Assembly: GCA_963837285.1 (NCBI GenBank)
Contig: CAWIMS010000003.1
Coordinates: 558,001-622,000 of the forward strand
Length of the DNA: 64,000 bases
Reading direction: 5' to 3'
Origin: Planosporangium sp963837285
GTDB taxonomy: Bacteria; Actinomycetota; Actinomycetes; Mycobacteriales; Micromonosporaceae
Shown: positions 17,315 through 25,531 of the stretch, piece after piece
Layout of the letters: every line of letters starts with the position of its first letter
Position numbering within the stretch: the stretch's first letter is position 1
Translations under genes and position numbers: made by a program
Notes under the pieces: generated by a model
Databases searched by the model: none
The model's input: the letters and a program-made list of their open reading frames with translations, nothing else
What the model was told of the DNA's origin: nothing

Positions 17315-18646
17315 TCAACCCGCGGTGGCGGCCGCGTCGGTGCGGCGGCGCGCCGCCCAGCCGGGGATGGTGTGCTGGCGTGCGCGGCCTACGGCGAGGG
17401 CGTCGGCCGGCACGTCCTCGGTGATGGTGGAACCGCCGGCGGTGACCGCGCCGTCGCCGATGCTGACCGGTGCGATGACCATGTTGTGCCCGCCGACGAA
17501 CACGTTGTCGCCGACCCGGGACCGGTCCTTGCGGACGCCGTCGTAGTTGGCGAACCCGGTCAGCCCGCTGATGTTGCAGTCCCGGCCGATGTCGGCCATC
17601 GACAGCACCGACAGGTGCGGGATGGCGGTGCCGTCGCCGACCGTCGTATTGGCCAACTCCACAAAGGCGCCGGCCCGGCACTGCCCGGCGAGCCTGGTAC
17701 CTGAGCGCAGCCACGTGAACGGGCCGATGTTGGCGTGGTCGCCGACCTCGACGTCCTGGCAGACGGAGTAGCGCACGTCGCAGTCCGCGCCCAGCCGCGC
17801 GTCCTGCACGGTAGTGGTGGGGCCGATCCGGCTGCCCGCTCCGATGACCGTCGCGCCGACCAGTTGGGTGAAGGGACGGATCCGGGAACCGGTGCCGATA
17901 CGCACTCCGGCGTCGATGCGGGTCGTCGCCGGGTCCTCGATGACGACGCCCGCGGCCAGCCAGCCGGCCGCGATCCGCAGGTACAGCGCGTTCTCGGCCG
18001 CGACCCGCTCGCTGGGATCGGTGAGCCGAAGCGCGTCCACGTCACGCAGCCGTACGGTCCGCACGCGCGTACCGGTCGACTCCAGCCGCCGCCGCGCTAC
18101 GGCTCGACGCTCGCCGGCCGACCCGGCGACTGCGGTCGCGATGGCGGCCAGCTCGTCCGGCTCGTAGGGGTGCGGGCCGGCGACCGCGAGCGCGACCGGC
18201 CCACCTGGACTGCTGTGCTCGGCCCACCACGGTGCGGGCCGGTCCGGTACGAGGACCGCCGCGACCCCGGCCGCGTCCGCATCCGCGGTCAGCGCCGCGG
18301 CGACCCGGCGTATGGTCGCCGCCCGTAGCAACGGGACCGATGCCGGCAGCACCACGGTGACCCGGTCCGTCCGGTCCCACCGGTCCGCGTCCAACCCGGC
18401 CAGCGCCGGCCGCAGCGCGATGCGTTCGCGGACCGGGTCGTCGCCCGGTCCGGCGACCGTGAGCGCAACCGGGGCGAGCGTCTCCACGGTGTCGAGCAGC
18501 CAGTCGATCGCCGACCGGCCGCACAGGCTCGGCGGCTGCGGCCCGCCCGCCGGCCCGCTGCCGACCTCGCTGCCGACGTCGTTCACGACGATGACGGCCA
18601 ACCGGGGCGACGTCGTCGCCGCCGGGCCCGCGCCCCGATCGGTCAT
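17315..18646 (-). CDS. GlmU-like protein: degenerate nucleotidyltransferase domain plus left-handed beta-helix acetyltransferase domain
   Basis: The C-terminal half (about residues 235-425) is a left-handed beta-helix closely matching the GlmU acetyltransferase domain, ending TEDVPADALAVGRARQ. His344 (IPHLS) and Asn367 (NYDGVRK) align with the catalytic His and conserved Asn of GlmU, but the nearby Lys and Tyr that contact the sugar appear to be replaced. The N-terminal half lacks the GxGTRMxSxxPK signature; the region reads VIVVNDVGSEVGSGPAGG. Uridylyltransfer is therefore unlikely. The ATG overlaps the PIG-L stop (ATGA). It may act as an amino-sugar or antibiotic N-acyltransferase; that is inference. 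Confidence 0.78.
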   Translation of the reverse strand: MTDRGAGPAATTSPRLAVIVVNDVGSEVGSGPAGGPQPPSLCGRSAIDWLLDTVETLAPVALTVAGPGDDPVRERIALRPALAGLDADRWDRTDRVTVVLPASVPLLRAATIRRVAAALTADADAAGVAAVLVPDRPAPWWAEHSSPGGPVALAVAGPHPYEPDELAAIATAVAGSAGERRAVARRRLESTGTRVRTVRLRDVDALRLTDPSERVAAENALYLRIAAGWLAAGVVIEDPATTRIDAGVRIGTGSRIRPFTQLVGATVIGAGSRIGPTTTVQDARLGADCDVRYSVCQDVEVGDHANIGPFTWLRSGTRLAGQCRAGAFVELANTTVGDGTAIPHLSVLSMADIGRDCNISGLTGFANYDGVRKDRSRVGDNVFVGGHNMVIAPVSIGDGAVTAGGSTITEDVPADALAVGRARQHTIPGWAARRRTDAAATAG

Positions 18647-19350
18647 GCCGCGGTCCCGGTGTCCAGCCGCGCACCGCTGAGACGGCTCAGGACCGCCACC
18701 GTCGTGGCGTCGACATTGGCCTTGACCAGGCGGAAAGCCTCGCAGTAGCGGGCCTGGCGCAGGTCGTGGCATTCCGCCTGCCGGGCCCACCAGGTGCCAC
18801 GGTCGCGGATCGCCTGCTCGGCCATGTACGGCTTGTCCTTTTCGGACTCGTACTTGGCGATGCCAGCGAGCTTGTCGGCCATGTACGCGGTCACGTCGAC
18901 GTAGAAGTTGGGGCAGAACAGGGTGTTCATCAGCGGCGGCTCGGCCTGCAGGATGACCTTCACGAACGGGCTGCGGCCGGCCATGGTGGTCGCGGCACGG
19001 CCGGCGGTCTCGTGGTCTTGATGATCCTGGGCGCCGACCAGATGGGTGACCACGAGGGACGGCCGGACCCGCGCGAGGTGCTCGGCCACGCACGAGTACG
19101 TCTCCCGGTTGGCCACCAGCCCGCCGTCGAGGAGCTTCTCGATGACCAGGTCGGCACCGATCACGCCGGCTGACTCCTTGGCCTCGACCGGCCGGAACGC
19201 GGCGTCACCCGAGCAACTGTTGGCTCCGTTGGTGAGGGCGAGGATGTGTACGTCGAAGCCGGCCGCGCCGAGTCCGGCGAGCGTGCCGAAGCAGGCCAGC
19301 TCGGCGTCGTCCGGGTGCGCGAACACAGCAAGTACCGACATGGTGGTCAC
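18643..19350 (-). CDS. PIG-L/LmbE-family N-deacetylase
   Basis: This 235-residue protein has the metal-binding AHPDDAEL motif near its N-terminus and a DHQDHE motif (about residue 130) supplying the other zinc ligands. Family members remove N-acetyl groups from GlcNAc-type substrates such as mycothiol and glycopeptide precursors. GTG 19350 is preferred because GGGAG lies 8 bases before it; ATG 19341 is the alternative. The stop is coupled to the GlmU-like gene, so a deacetylation/re-acylation or GlcN-processing pair is suggested. A SARP box lies 70-100 bp upstream. Confidence 0.87.
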   Translation of the reverse strand: MTTMSVLAVFAHPDDAELACFGTLAGLGAAGFDVHILALTNGANSCSGDAAFRPVEAKESAGVIGADLVIEKLLDGGLVANRETYSCVAEHLARVRPSLVVTHLVGAQDHQDHETAGRAATTMAGRSPFVKVILQAEPPLMNTLFCPNFYVDVTAYMADKLAGIAKYESEKDKPYMAEQAIRDRGTWWARQAECHDLRQARYCEAFRLVKANVDATTVAVLSRLSGARLDTGTAA

Positions 19351-19693
19351 GGCGGAGTCTCCCGGTCTGGTCGGGCCAACGCCTCTCGGCTGAGGTCGGC
19401 CCGAGCATGCGGGCGGCTGGTCGAGGCCGCGTCGAGGCGACGTCGAGTCCACTGCGGTCAGCGCCAGCGGCTACGTCGAAAGTATCAGTCCCGGTTGCAT
19501 CGATCGGAGTGCCGCCGCCCGCACCGGCCATGGATCCGATGGCACCCAAGCACCAACTTCGAGTCCCAGGCTTGTCCGGACATCGGGGCCGCCCCTACGT
19601 TTCGGCGACGGAAACGCAGAGTTTGCCAACAAGATGACGCGGACGGGTTCGGGGCCGGATCGGTGTCCGCTCAAGCCGAGGAGGAGGACCGCG
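19351..19693. other. Divergent intergenic region between the PIG-L operon and SARP1
   Basis: This 343-bp gap holds the three-heptamer SARP box (19421-19449) near the PIG-L side. On the SARP1 side, CCGAGGAGGACC ends 7 bases before the ATG at 19694. An AT-richer segment near 19478-19486 (AAAGTATCA) could be a -10 for the rightward operon. That promoter call is weak. Confidence 0.6.
19421..19449. promoter_or_regulatory. SARP-binding box: three heptamer direct repeats, 11-bp period
   Basis: TCGAGGC (19421-19427), TCGAGGC (19432-19438) and TCGAGTC (19443-19449) are separated by 4-bp spacers. TCGAG-type heptamers repeated every 11 bp are the established recognition pattern of SARPs such as ActII-ORF4 and DnrI. 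It lies between the divergent PIG-L/GlmU-like/GT operon and the SARP gene at 19694. A CATGCT (19409-19404 on the minus strand) lies 11 bases beyond the box and could be the -10 of the leftward operon. Confidence 0.8.
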
Positions 19694-20518
19694 ATGCTTC
19701 GGTTCCAGGTGCTGGGCCCATTTGAGGTCTTCGACGACGACCGCATGTGCACGCCCACCCCTCCGAAGGTCAACCGTGTGCTCGCGCTGTTGCTGCTGCA
19801 GGCCAACCAGGTCGTGTCGATGGACTCGTTGATCGAGGAGCTGTGGGGAGACGATCCGCCGGCGAGCGCTGTCGGGACCGCGCAGACCTACATCTACCAG
19901 TTGCGTAAGCTTCTCGACCCGCGCGGGCCGCACGCCCTCGGCGCCGACGAGTGGCTCATCACCAAGGCGCCCGGCTACCTGATGCGGGTGTCGCCGAGCC
20001 AGTTGGATGCCACCGCCTTCGAGGCGCTGTCGCGGCAGGGCCGGCAGATGCTCGAAACGGGCCAGCCCGAGCGCGCCGCGCACCTGCTGCGCCGGGCCCT
20101 CGACCTGTGGCAGGGGCCCAGCCTGGCCAACGTGCGCTGCGGCCAGTTGCTGCAGGCACACGCCATCCACCTGGAGGAGCAGCGGCTGCGCACGCTGGAG
20201 CTGCGCATCCAGGCGGACGCGGAGCTCGGCCACCACCGCGAGCTGATCGGTGAGATCCGCGCGCTGGTGGCTACCCACCCGCTCAACGAGTGGCTGCACG
20301 GCCAGCTGATCGCGGCGCTGAGCCGCTCGGGCCGGCGGGGCGAGGCGCTGCAGGCCTATCAGGATCTGCGCCGGGTGCTCAGCAACCAGCTGGGCCTGGA
20401 TCCGCGCCCGGAGATCGAGCGCCTGCACCAGGAGGTGCTCAGCCACGGGCTGCCGGCCATGACCGCGTTCACCCCGTACGCGCGCGCCGCACAGCCCGCG
20501 CTGTCGCACGCGTCATGA
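19694..20518 (+). CDS. SARP-family transcriptional activator (SARP1)
   Basis: This 274-residue protein has an N-terminal OmpR-type winged helix (MLRFQVLGPFEVFDD to about residue 95) followed by a bacterial transcriptional activation domain rich in helices (DATAFEALSRQGRQM to LGLDPRPEI). There is no ATPase or TPR extension, so it is the short pathway-specific type. ATG 19694 follows a GAGGAGGACC ribosome site. It heads a rightward operon with the DUF1772, O-methyltransferase, nucleotidylyltransferase and ketosynthase genes. The SARP box 245 bp upstream suggests it, or SARP2, regulates this divergent region. Confidence 0.93.
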   Translation: MLRFQVLGPFEVFDDDRMCTPTPPKVNRVLALLLLQANQVVSMDSLIEELWGDDPPASAVGTAQTYIYQLRKLLDPRGPHALGADEWLITKAPGYLMRVSPSQLDATAFEALSRQGRQMLETGQPERAAHLLRRALDLWQGPSLANVRCGQLLQAHAIHLEEQRLRTLELRIQADAELGHHRELIGEIRALVATHPLNEWLHGQLIAALSRSGRRGEALQAYQDLRRVLSNQLGLDPRPEIERLHQEVLSHGLPAMTAFTPYARAAQPALSHAS

Positions 20519-20976
20519 CCGCGCAGGCCTGGCTGGGTGTCATCGCGCTGGCCGGCAGCGGGCTCACCGCCGGAGTGCTGTTGTCGGTCGCGCTCGGGGT
20601 GGTACCCGCGTTCCTGGACGTGCCCGCCGAGCAGTACGTCGCGCTGCACAAGCTGGTCGGCCGCCGTTACGACCATGTGATGCCCCCGATGGTCGCCGTG
20701 TGGACGCTGCTCGACGCGCTCCTCGCCGCACGCGCCGGCACCGCCGACGGCCGGCTGATGTTCGCCGTGGCCGCGCTGCTGGGCTGCGGTGTCGCGGCCG
20801 TCTCGCAGGCCGGCAACGTCCCGATCAACCGGCGGGTCAAGCGAATGCCGGCGGGTCCGGTACCCGCCGGCTGGGCCGACCCGCGACGTCGTTGGCGCGC
20901 ATATCACCTGCTGCGTACCTACCTTGCCGGCGCCGCGCTCGCCGTGAACGCGTGCGCCGTGCTGCTGACCGGATGA
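20515..20976 (+). CDS. DUF1772 membrane protein, anthrone-oxygenase-like
   Basis: This 153-residue protein has four predicted membrane segments (about 5-28, 55-72, 80-100, 130-150). The middle holds the family pattern VSQAGNVPINRRVKRM, in which the conserved N-x-P-[IL]-N is visible. DUF1772 includes cofactor-free anthrone oxygenases that form anthraquinones in aromatic polyketide pathways. Its ATG overlaps the SARP stop (ATGA). The assignment supports an aromatic product, but DUF1772 proteins also occur outside such clusters. Confidence 0.78.
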   Translation: MTAQAWLGVIALAGSGLTAGVLLSVALGVVPAFLDVPAEQYVALHKLVGRRYDHVMPPMVAVWTLLDALLAARAGTADGRLMFAVAALLGCGVAAVSQAGNVPINRRVKRMPAGPVPAGWADPRRRWRAYHLLRTYLAGAALAVNACAVLLTG

Positions 20977-21011
20977 ACCCGACGCACCGCACATCTGGAA
21001 GGAGCACCACC

Positions 21012-22049
21012 GTGCCCGCCACCTCGACTACCGCCGGCGCCGAACCGGCCGACATCAAGCGCCTGGGCAACGCGTTCTGCCACGCCAAGCTGCTGCTGAC
21101 GGCCACCGAGCTCGGGCTGTTCGCCGACCTCGCCGCGTACGGCGGCGCCACCGCTGCCCAGCTCGCCTCCCGGCTGAACCTGGCCGGGCGGGGGGTCCGG
21201 GATCTCCTCGACGCGCTCGTCGTCCTGGGCCTGCTGCGCAGAACCGACGAGCGGTACGACCTGACCGAGACCGCCGGCCGCCACCTGGTGCCCGGCCGCC
21301 CCGCCTACCTGGGTGGGTTCCTCGACCGCGCCAACCGGGTGCTGTACCCGGCGTGGGGCAACCTGACCGAGGCGCTGCGCACCGGCGAACCGCAGGTACC
21401 GTCCGCGGGCGACGGCGAGTTCGAGCGGATGCTCGCGCAGCCGACGCAGCAGGCGCAGTACCTGAAGATGATGGACGCCGTCAACAGCCAGCTGGCGCCG
21501 TTGCTCGCCGATGCCGTCGACTGGTCACGGTTCCGGCAGCTGGTCGACGTGGGCGGCGCCCGCGGCAACCTGGCCGCCCTCCTGGTCCACGCGCACCCGC
21601 ACCTGCGGGCCACCGTGTTCGACCTGCCGGTGATGGCGGGTGCGCAGGTCGCGCACATGGCGACGATGCGCCCGCCGGCACCGGTGCGGTTCGTCGGCGG
21701 CAACTTCTTCGTCGACCCGATACCGGCCGGCGACGTGCTGGTCATCGGGCACGTGCTGCACAACTGGTCGCCGGAGGAGCGGCAACTGCTGGTGAAGAAG
21801 GCGTTCGCGGCGCTGCGGCCGGGCGGCACGCTCGTCGTGTACGACGCGATGCTCGACGACCAGCCCACCGACCTGGCCCGGTTGGTCGTGAGCCTGAACA
21901 TGCTGCTGGTCACCCAGGGCGGTTCGGAGTACCCGGCCTCGGAGTGCCGGCGGTGGCTGACCGAGGCGGGTTTCGTCGACGTGTGCGCGCGACCGCTCGG
22001 CGGCGCCGACACCCTGGTGACGGGGACCAAGCCGGCGGGACTCGAGTAG
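21012..22049 (+). CDS. SAM-dependent O-methyltransferase (class I, plant-OMT-like dimer type)
   Basis: This 345-residue enzyme has an N-terminal winged-helix dimerisation domain (to about residue 95), then a SAM-binding motif DVGGARGNLAALL (about residue 180) and the catalytic HxLHNW motif (HVLHNWSPEE, about residue 250). It belongs with DmpM/TcmO-like methyltransferases that act on polyketide phenols or sugars. GTG 21012 is chosen because GGAAGGAG lies 7 bases before it; an ATG at 20973 is less likely. It is in the SARP1 operon. Confidence 0.92.
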   Translation: MPATSTTAGAEPADIKRLGNAFCHAKLLLTATELGLFADLAAYGGATAAQLASRLNLAGRGVRDLLDALVVLGLLRRTDERYDLTETAGRHLVPGRPAYLGGFLDRANRVLYPAWGNLTEALRTGEPQVPSAGDGEFERMLAQPTQQAQYLKMMDAVNSQLAPLLADAVDWSRFRQLVDVGGARGNLAALLVHAHPHLRATVFDLPVMAGAQVAHMATMRPPAPVRFVGGNFFVDPIPAGDVLVIGHVLHNWSPEERQLLVKKAFAALRPGGTLVVYDAMLDDQPTDLARLVVSLNMLLVTQGGSEYPASECRRWLTEAGFVDVCARPLGGADTLVTGTKPAGLE

Positions 22050-22101
22050 CCCTTGACCCCCACCACCTACGGTGGCCGCCGCACGCAGAGGGAGGATGCC
22101 G

Positions 22102-23169
22102 ATGAAAGGCCTTGTTCTCGCCGGAGGCATGGGTACGCGCCTGCGGCCGTTCAGCCACTCCATGCCCAAACAGCTCGTCCCGGTGGCCAACCGGCCGGTA
22201 CTTCTGCACTGCCTGGACAGCCTGCGCGACGCCGGGGTCACCGACGTGTGCGTCGTCGTCGGTGACCGGGGCGACGACATCCGGGCCACCGTGGCGGCCG
22301 ACGGCGACGCCGGGTTGGCCGTCAGCTACGTCCACCAGCCGGCACCGCTCGGCTTGGCGCACTGCGTCACGCTGGCGCGCGAGTTCCTGGGCGACGACGA
22401 CTTCGTGATGTACCTCGGCGACACCATCATGGTCGGCGGGATCGGCGGTCTCCTCGAGTCCTTCCGCCGCCACCGGCCGGCCGTCCAGCTCGCCCTGGGC
22501 AAGGTGACCAATCCCGAGGAGTACGGCATCGCCGAGCTCGACCCGGACGGCGCGGTCGTCGCACTGGTGGAGAAGCCGGCGCGTCCGCGCAGCGACCTCG
22601 CCGTCATCGGCGTCTACCTGTTCACTGCGGCGATCCACACGGCCATCGCGCACACCCGCCCCAGCGCCCGCGGCGAGCTGGAGATCACCGACGCGATGCA
22701 GTGGCTGATCGAGCATGGCGCGCCGGTGCGCGGGGAGCGTTTCGACGGGTACTGGAAGGACACCGGCCGCATCGGCGACCTGCTCGATTGCAACCAGCAC
22801 CTGCTGGAGGCCACGATGCCCCGGCTGGCCGGCTCGGTGGACGCGGACAGCCACCTCACCGGAGACATCGAGCTGGCGGCGACCGCGCGGGTCGTGCGCT
22901 CACACATCGTCGGCCCGGTGGTGATCGGGGCGGACGCCGTGGTGGAAGACAGCGTTGTGGGCCCGTACACCGCGATCGGTGCGCGCTGCCAGGTGGCCCG
23001 GGCCGGTCTCGAACACTCGATCCTGCTCGACGGTGCGGTGCTGCGCGACGTGACCGGCGTGTACGGCTCGCTGATCGGCCGTTCGGCCGAGGTCGGGCGC
23101 AGCGAGTCCACCGTCCGGCGCCACCGGCTCATCCTCGGCGACCACTCGCGGGTCCAGCTCACCCCATGA
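22102..23169 (+). CDS. Glucose-1-phosphate nucleotidylyltransferase, long RmlA/StrD type
   Basis: This 355-residue protein begins MKGLVLAGGMGTRLRPFSHS with an intact GxGTRL...PK signature, so it is a working sugar-1-phosphate nucleotidylyltransferase by sequence. It continues with EKP and a C-terminal left-handed-helix tail from about residue 250, the long form seen in antibiotic clusters. It should supply dTDP-glucose for the deoxysugar route. The next enzyme, a 4,6-dehydratase, is not in the window and is expected to the left. An AGGGAGG ribosome site precedes the ATG. Confidence 0.9.
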   Translation: MKGLVLAGGMGTRLRPFSHSMPKQLVPVANRPVLLHCLDSLRDAGVTDVCVVVGDRGDDIRATVAADGDAGLAVSYVHQPAPLGLAHCVTLAREFLGDDDFVMYLGDTIMVGGIGGLLESFRRHRPAVQLALGKVTNPEEYGIAELDPDGAVVALVEKPARPRSDLAVIGVYLFTAAIHTAIAHTRPSARGELEITDAMQWLIEHGAPVRGERFDGYWKDTGRIGDLLDCNQHLLEATMPRLAGSVDADSHLTGDIELAATARVVRSHIVGPVVIGADAVVEDSVVGPYTAIGARCQVARAGLEHSILLDGAVLRDVTGVYGSLIGRSAEVGRSESTVRRHRLILGDHSRVQLTP

Positions 23170-23202
23170 ACCGAAATGAACCGAAGGAAGGACCACACCC
23201 GG

Positions 23203-24426
23203 ATGACGACCTCCCGCTCGGTGATCACCGGGATCGGTGTGATCGCACCGAATGGTATCGGCGTCGACGCCTACTGGTCGGCCACGCTCGCCGGCAAGAG
23301 CGGCATCCGCCCGCTCGACCACCTCGCTGCCACGAGCTATCCGACCCGGGTCGGTGGGACGGTGCCGGAGTTCGTCGCAGGCGTCTACCTGCCGGGCAAC
23401 CTGGTGGCGCAGACCGACCGATGGACCGCTATCGCCCTGGCGGCCGCCGACATGGCGATCGAGGACGCCGGGGTGCGGCCCGCGGCGCTGCCCGAGTACG
23501 AGTTCAGCGTCGTGACCGCGAGTTCTTCCGGTGGCAACGAGTTCGGCCAGCGCGAGATCGCGAAGCTGTGGTCGCGTGGCCCACGCCATGTCGGCGCGTA
23601 CCAGTCCATCGCCTGGTTCTACGCGGCGTCCACCGGACAGATCTCCATCCGGTACGGCGCCCGCGGCGCCTGTGGTGTCCTGGTCTCCGAACAGGCGTCC
23701 GGCCTGGACGTTCTGGGCCAGGCCCGCCGGCTGATGCGCGACGGTTCACGGGTGGTGGTGTGCGGTGGTGCCGAGGCTCCGCTGTCGCCGTTCGCCGTGG
23801 TCTGCCAGATGGCGGGTGGGCGGATGTCCACGGTGGACGACCCGGACCGGGCCTATCTCCCGTTCGACGCCGCGGCGGCCGGCCACGTACCCGGCGAGGG
23901 CGGGGCCTTCCTGGTCGTCGAGGACGAGTCGGCGGCCGCCGCCCGCGGCCGCACCCGCTGCTACGGCGAGATCGCGGGTTATGCGGCCACCTTCGACCCG
24001 CGACCGGGCAGCGGCCGGCCACCGGCGCTGCGCCGGGCGATCAGTCTCGCGTTGGCCGACGCGGGCGCGCGGACCGATCAGGTCGACGTCGTGTTCGCCG
24101 ACGCCGCCGCCGTCGCCGAGCACGACCGGTCGGAGGCGGCCGCGATCGACGAGATCTTCGGCCCCGGCGGGGTCCCGGTGGCCGTGCCGAAGACGATGAC
24201 CGGCCGGCTCTACGCCGGTGGCGCGACGCTCGACGTGGCCGCGGCCCTGCTGGCGATCCGCGATTCGGTGATCCCGCCCGCGACCGGCATCACCGCGCCG
24301 GCCGCGGGCTGCCGGCTCGATCTGGTCCGCGACGTACCCCGGGAGGCCCGGGTGGGCACCGCGCTGGTGCTGGCCCGCGGGTACGGCGGTTTCAACGCCG
24401 CGCTGGTCGTCAGGGCCGTCAACTGA
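23203..24426 (+). CDS. Beta-ketoacyl synthase, chain-length-factor (KS-beta) type
   Basis: This 407-residue thiolase-fold protein has Gln164 (GVLVSEQASGLD) at the position of the KS active-site Cys, the signature of type II PKS chain-length factors. It keeps the overall KS layout (YGARGACG, GAEAPLSPF, FDAAAAGHVPGEGGAFLV). A CLF normally works as an obligate heterodimer with a KS-alpha encoded just upstream, but none is adjacent here or in the window. The partner may be elsewhere in the cluster, or this protein has another role. It overlaps the convergent GlmU-like gene by 8 bp. Confidence 0.87.
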   Translation: MTTSRSVITGIGVIAPNGIGVDAYWSATLAGKSGIRPLDHLAATSYPTRVGGTVPEFVAGVYLPGNLVAQTDRWTAIALAAADMAIEDAGVRPAALPEYEFSVVTASSSGGNEFGQREIAKLWSRGPRHVGAYQSIAWFYAASTGQISIRYGARGACGVLVSEQASGLDVLGQARRLMRDGSRVVVCGGAEAPLSPFAVVCQMAGGRMSTVDDPDRAYLPFDAAAAGHVPGEGGAFLVVEDESAAAARGRTRCYGEIAGYAATFDPRPGSGRPPALRRAISLALADAGARTDQVDVVFADAAAVAEHDRSEAAAIDEIFGPGGVPVAVPKTMTGRLYAGGATLDVAAALLAIRDSVIPPATGITAPAAGCRLDLVRDVPREARVGTALVLARGYGGFNAALVVRAVN

Positions 24427-25375
24427 CCGTGGCCGCCCGGGCGCCGGGGTGCAGCCAGGAGTACGGGGCGATGTCGACCCCGTCGCCGATGCGCACCCCT
24501 TCACACACCGCGTACCGGATGGTGCAGTCGTCGCCGACGTGCGAGTCGCGGATCGTCGTGGTGGGACCGACGAGGCTACGCCGTCCGACCACTGTGGAGC
24601 CGACGAGTTCGGTGTGCGGGCGTACCCGTGTTCCCTCGCCGAGGCGGACCCCGGCGTCGATACGGACCGTTTCCGGGTCCTCGATGACGACGCCGGCTGC
24701 CGCCCAGCCACAGGCGATCCGCCGGTAGAGGGCCTTCTCGGCTCGCGCCAGATCGACCGGATCGTTGAGTGACAGCGACTCCACCGCGCCGGCGGTGTCG
24801 GCGAGGATCGTGGTCGCTGGTCCCGATGGCGTGGCGGGACCGTCGGCACCGGGCGGCGCGCCGGTGAGCGAACGCCGCAGCAGATCGTCAAGCGTGTGTC
24901 CGGTGGGGCTGACCGGACGCGTCTCGATCGAGTCGTCGAGCCCCTCGCCGACCACGTCCGCGACGGCGAGCACGGTGGGGCGCTGTTCGTGGGCGCGCTC
25001 GGCCCACCAGGGTTCCCGGCGGCCCGACTCCACGACGGCCAGATGGGGCGGGGGCAGGTCGCGGTCGGACACCGCCCGCAGGGCCTGGCCGAGTGTCGTG
25101 GGCCGCAGCAGCGCCGCCGAGCAGCGGACCACCAACCGGAGGTAGGCGCCGGCGAGGGTGCGGGGAAGGGCGGCGAGGGCCGGCCGTGACGCGACCAGCC
25201 GGTCCAGCGGCCCGTCGCCGGCCCCGATCACGTACAGCGCGTCCGGGTCGAGCGCCGCCACGGTGTCCAGCAGCCAGTCCATGGCGGGTCGTCCGCAGAG
25301 TGTGCTGGCGGCCGGCGGCGGCAACAGGTCGTTGACCAGCACCACCCTCAGGTGCGGTCGCTGCCGGGTCGTCAC
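24419..25375 (-). CDS. Truncated GlmU-like paralogue (degenerate nucleotidyltransferase, short beta-helix)
   Basis: This 318-residue paralogue of the protein at 17315-18646 shares LCGRPAMDWLLDTV, the WWAE segment and the helix start AGVVIEDPETVRIDAGVRLG. The nucleotidyltransferase signature is again absent. The protein stops within the beta-helix after IAPYSWLHPGARA, so the part carrying the acetyltransferase His and NYDG is missing. It is probably inactive in both classical GlmU reactions and may be a scaffold or a diverged enzyme. Start is uncertain: GTG 25375 is used, with in-frame ATG 25432 possible; neither has a good ribosome site. Confidence 0.72.
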   Translation of the reverse strand: MTTRQRPHLRVVLVNDLLPPPAASTLCGRPAMDWLLDTVAALDPDALYVIGAGDGPLDRLVASRPALAALPRTLAGAYLRLVVRCSAALLRPTTLGQALRAVSDRDLPPPHLAVVESGRREPWWAERAHEQRPTVLAVADVVGEGLDDSIETRPVSPTGHTLDDLLRRSLTGAPPGADGPATPSGPATTILADTAGAVESLSLNDPVDLARAEKALYRRIACGWAAAGVVIEDPETVRIDAGVRLGEGTRVRPHTELVGSTVVGRRSLVGPTTTIRDSHVGDDCTIRYAVCEGVRIGDGVDIAPYSWLHPGARAATVS

Positions 25376-25531
25376 CGCGCGGCTGCCGATGGATGCGTCA
25401 CGTGCTCCTCCTGGTCGGGCTGTGACCAGCATCGAACGTGCTGATCGAGACGCCGTCGAACCGGCGTCAAGCCGCTCGCGTCGCTTGCCGCCGCGCCACA
25501 TCGCTGCCCGACCGCCCCGCCCGACCGCTGA

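Noticed and set aside
22701..23175. Frame running through the nucleotidylyltransferase into the ketosynthase
   Set aside because: Out-of-frame shadow of two well-supported genes.
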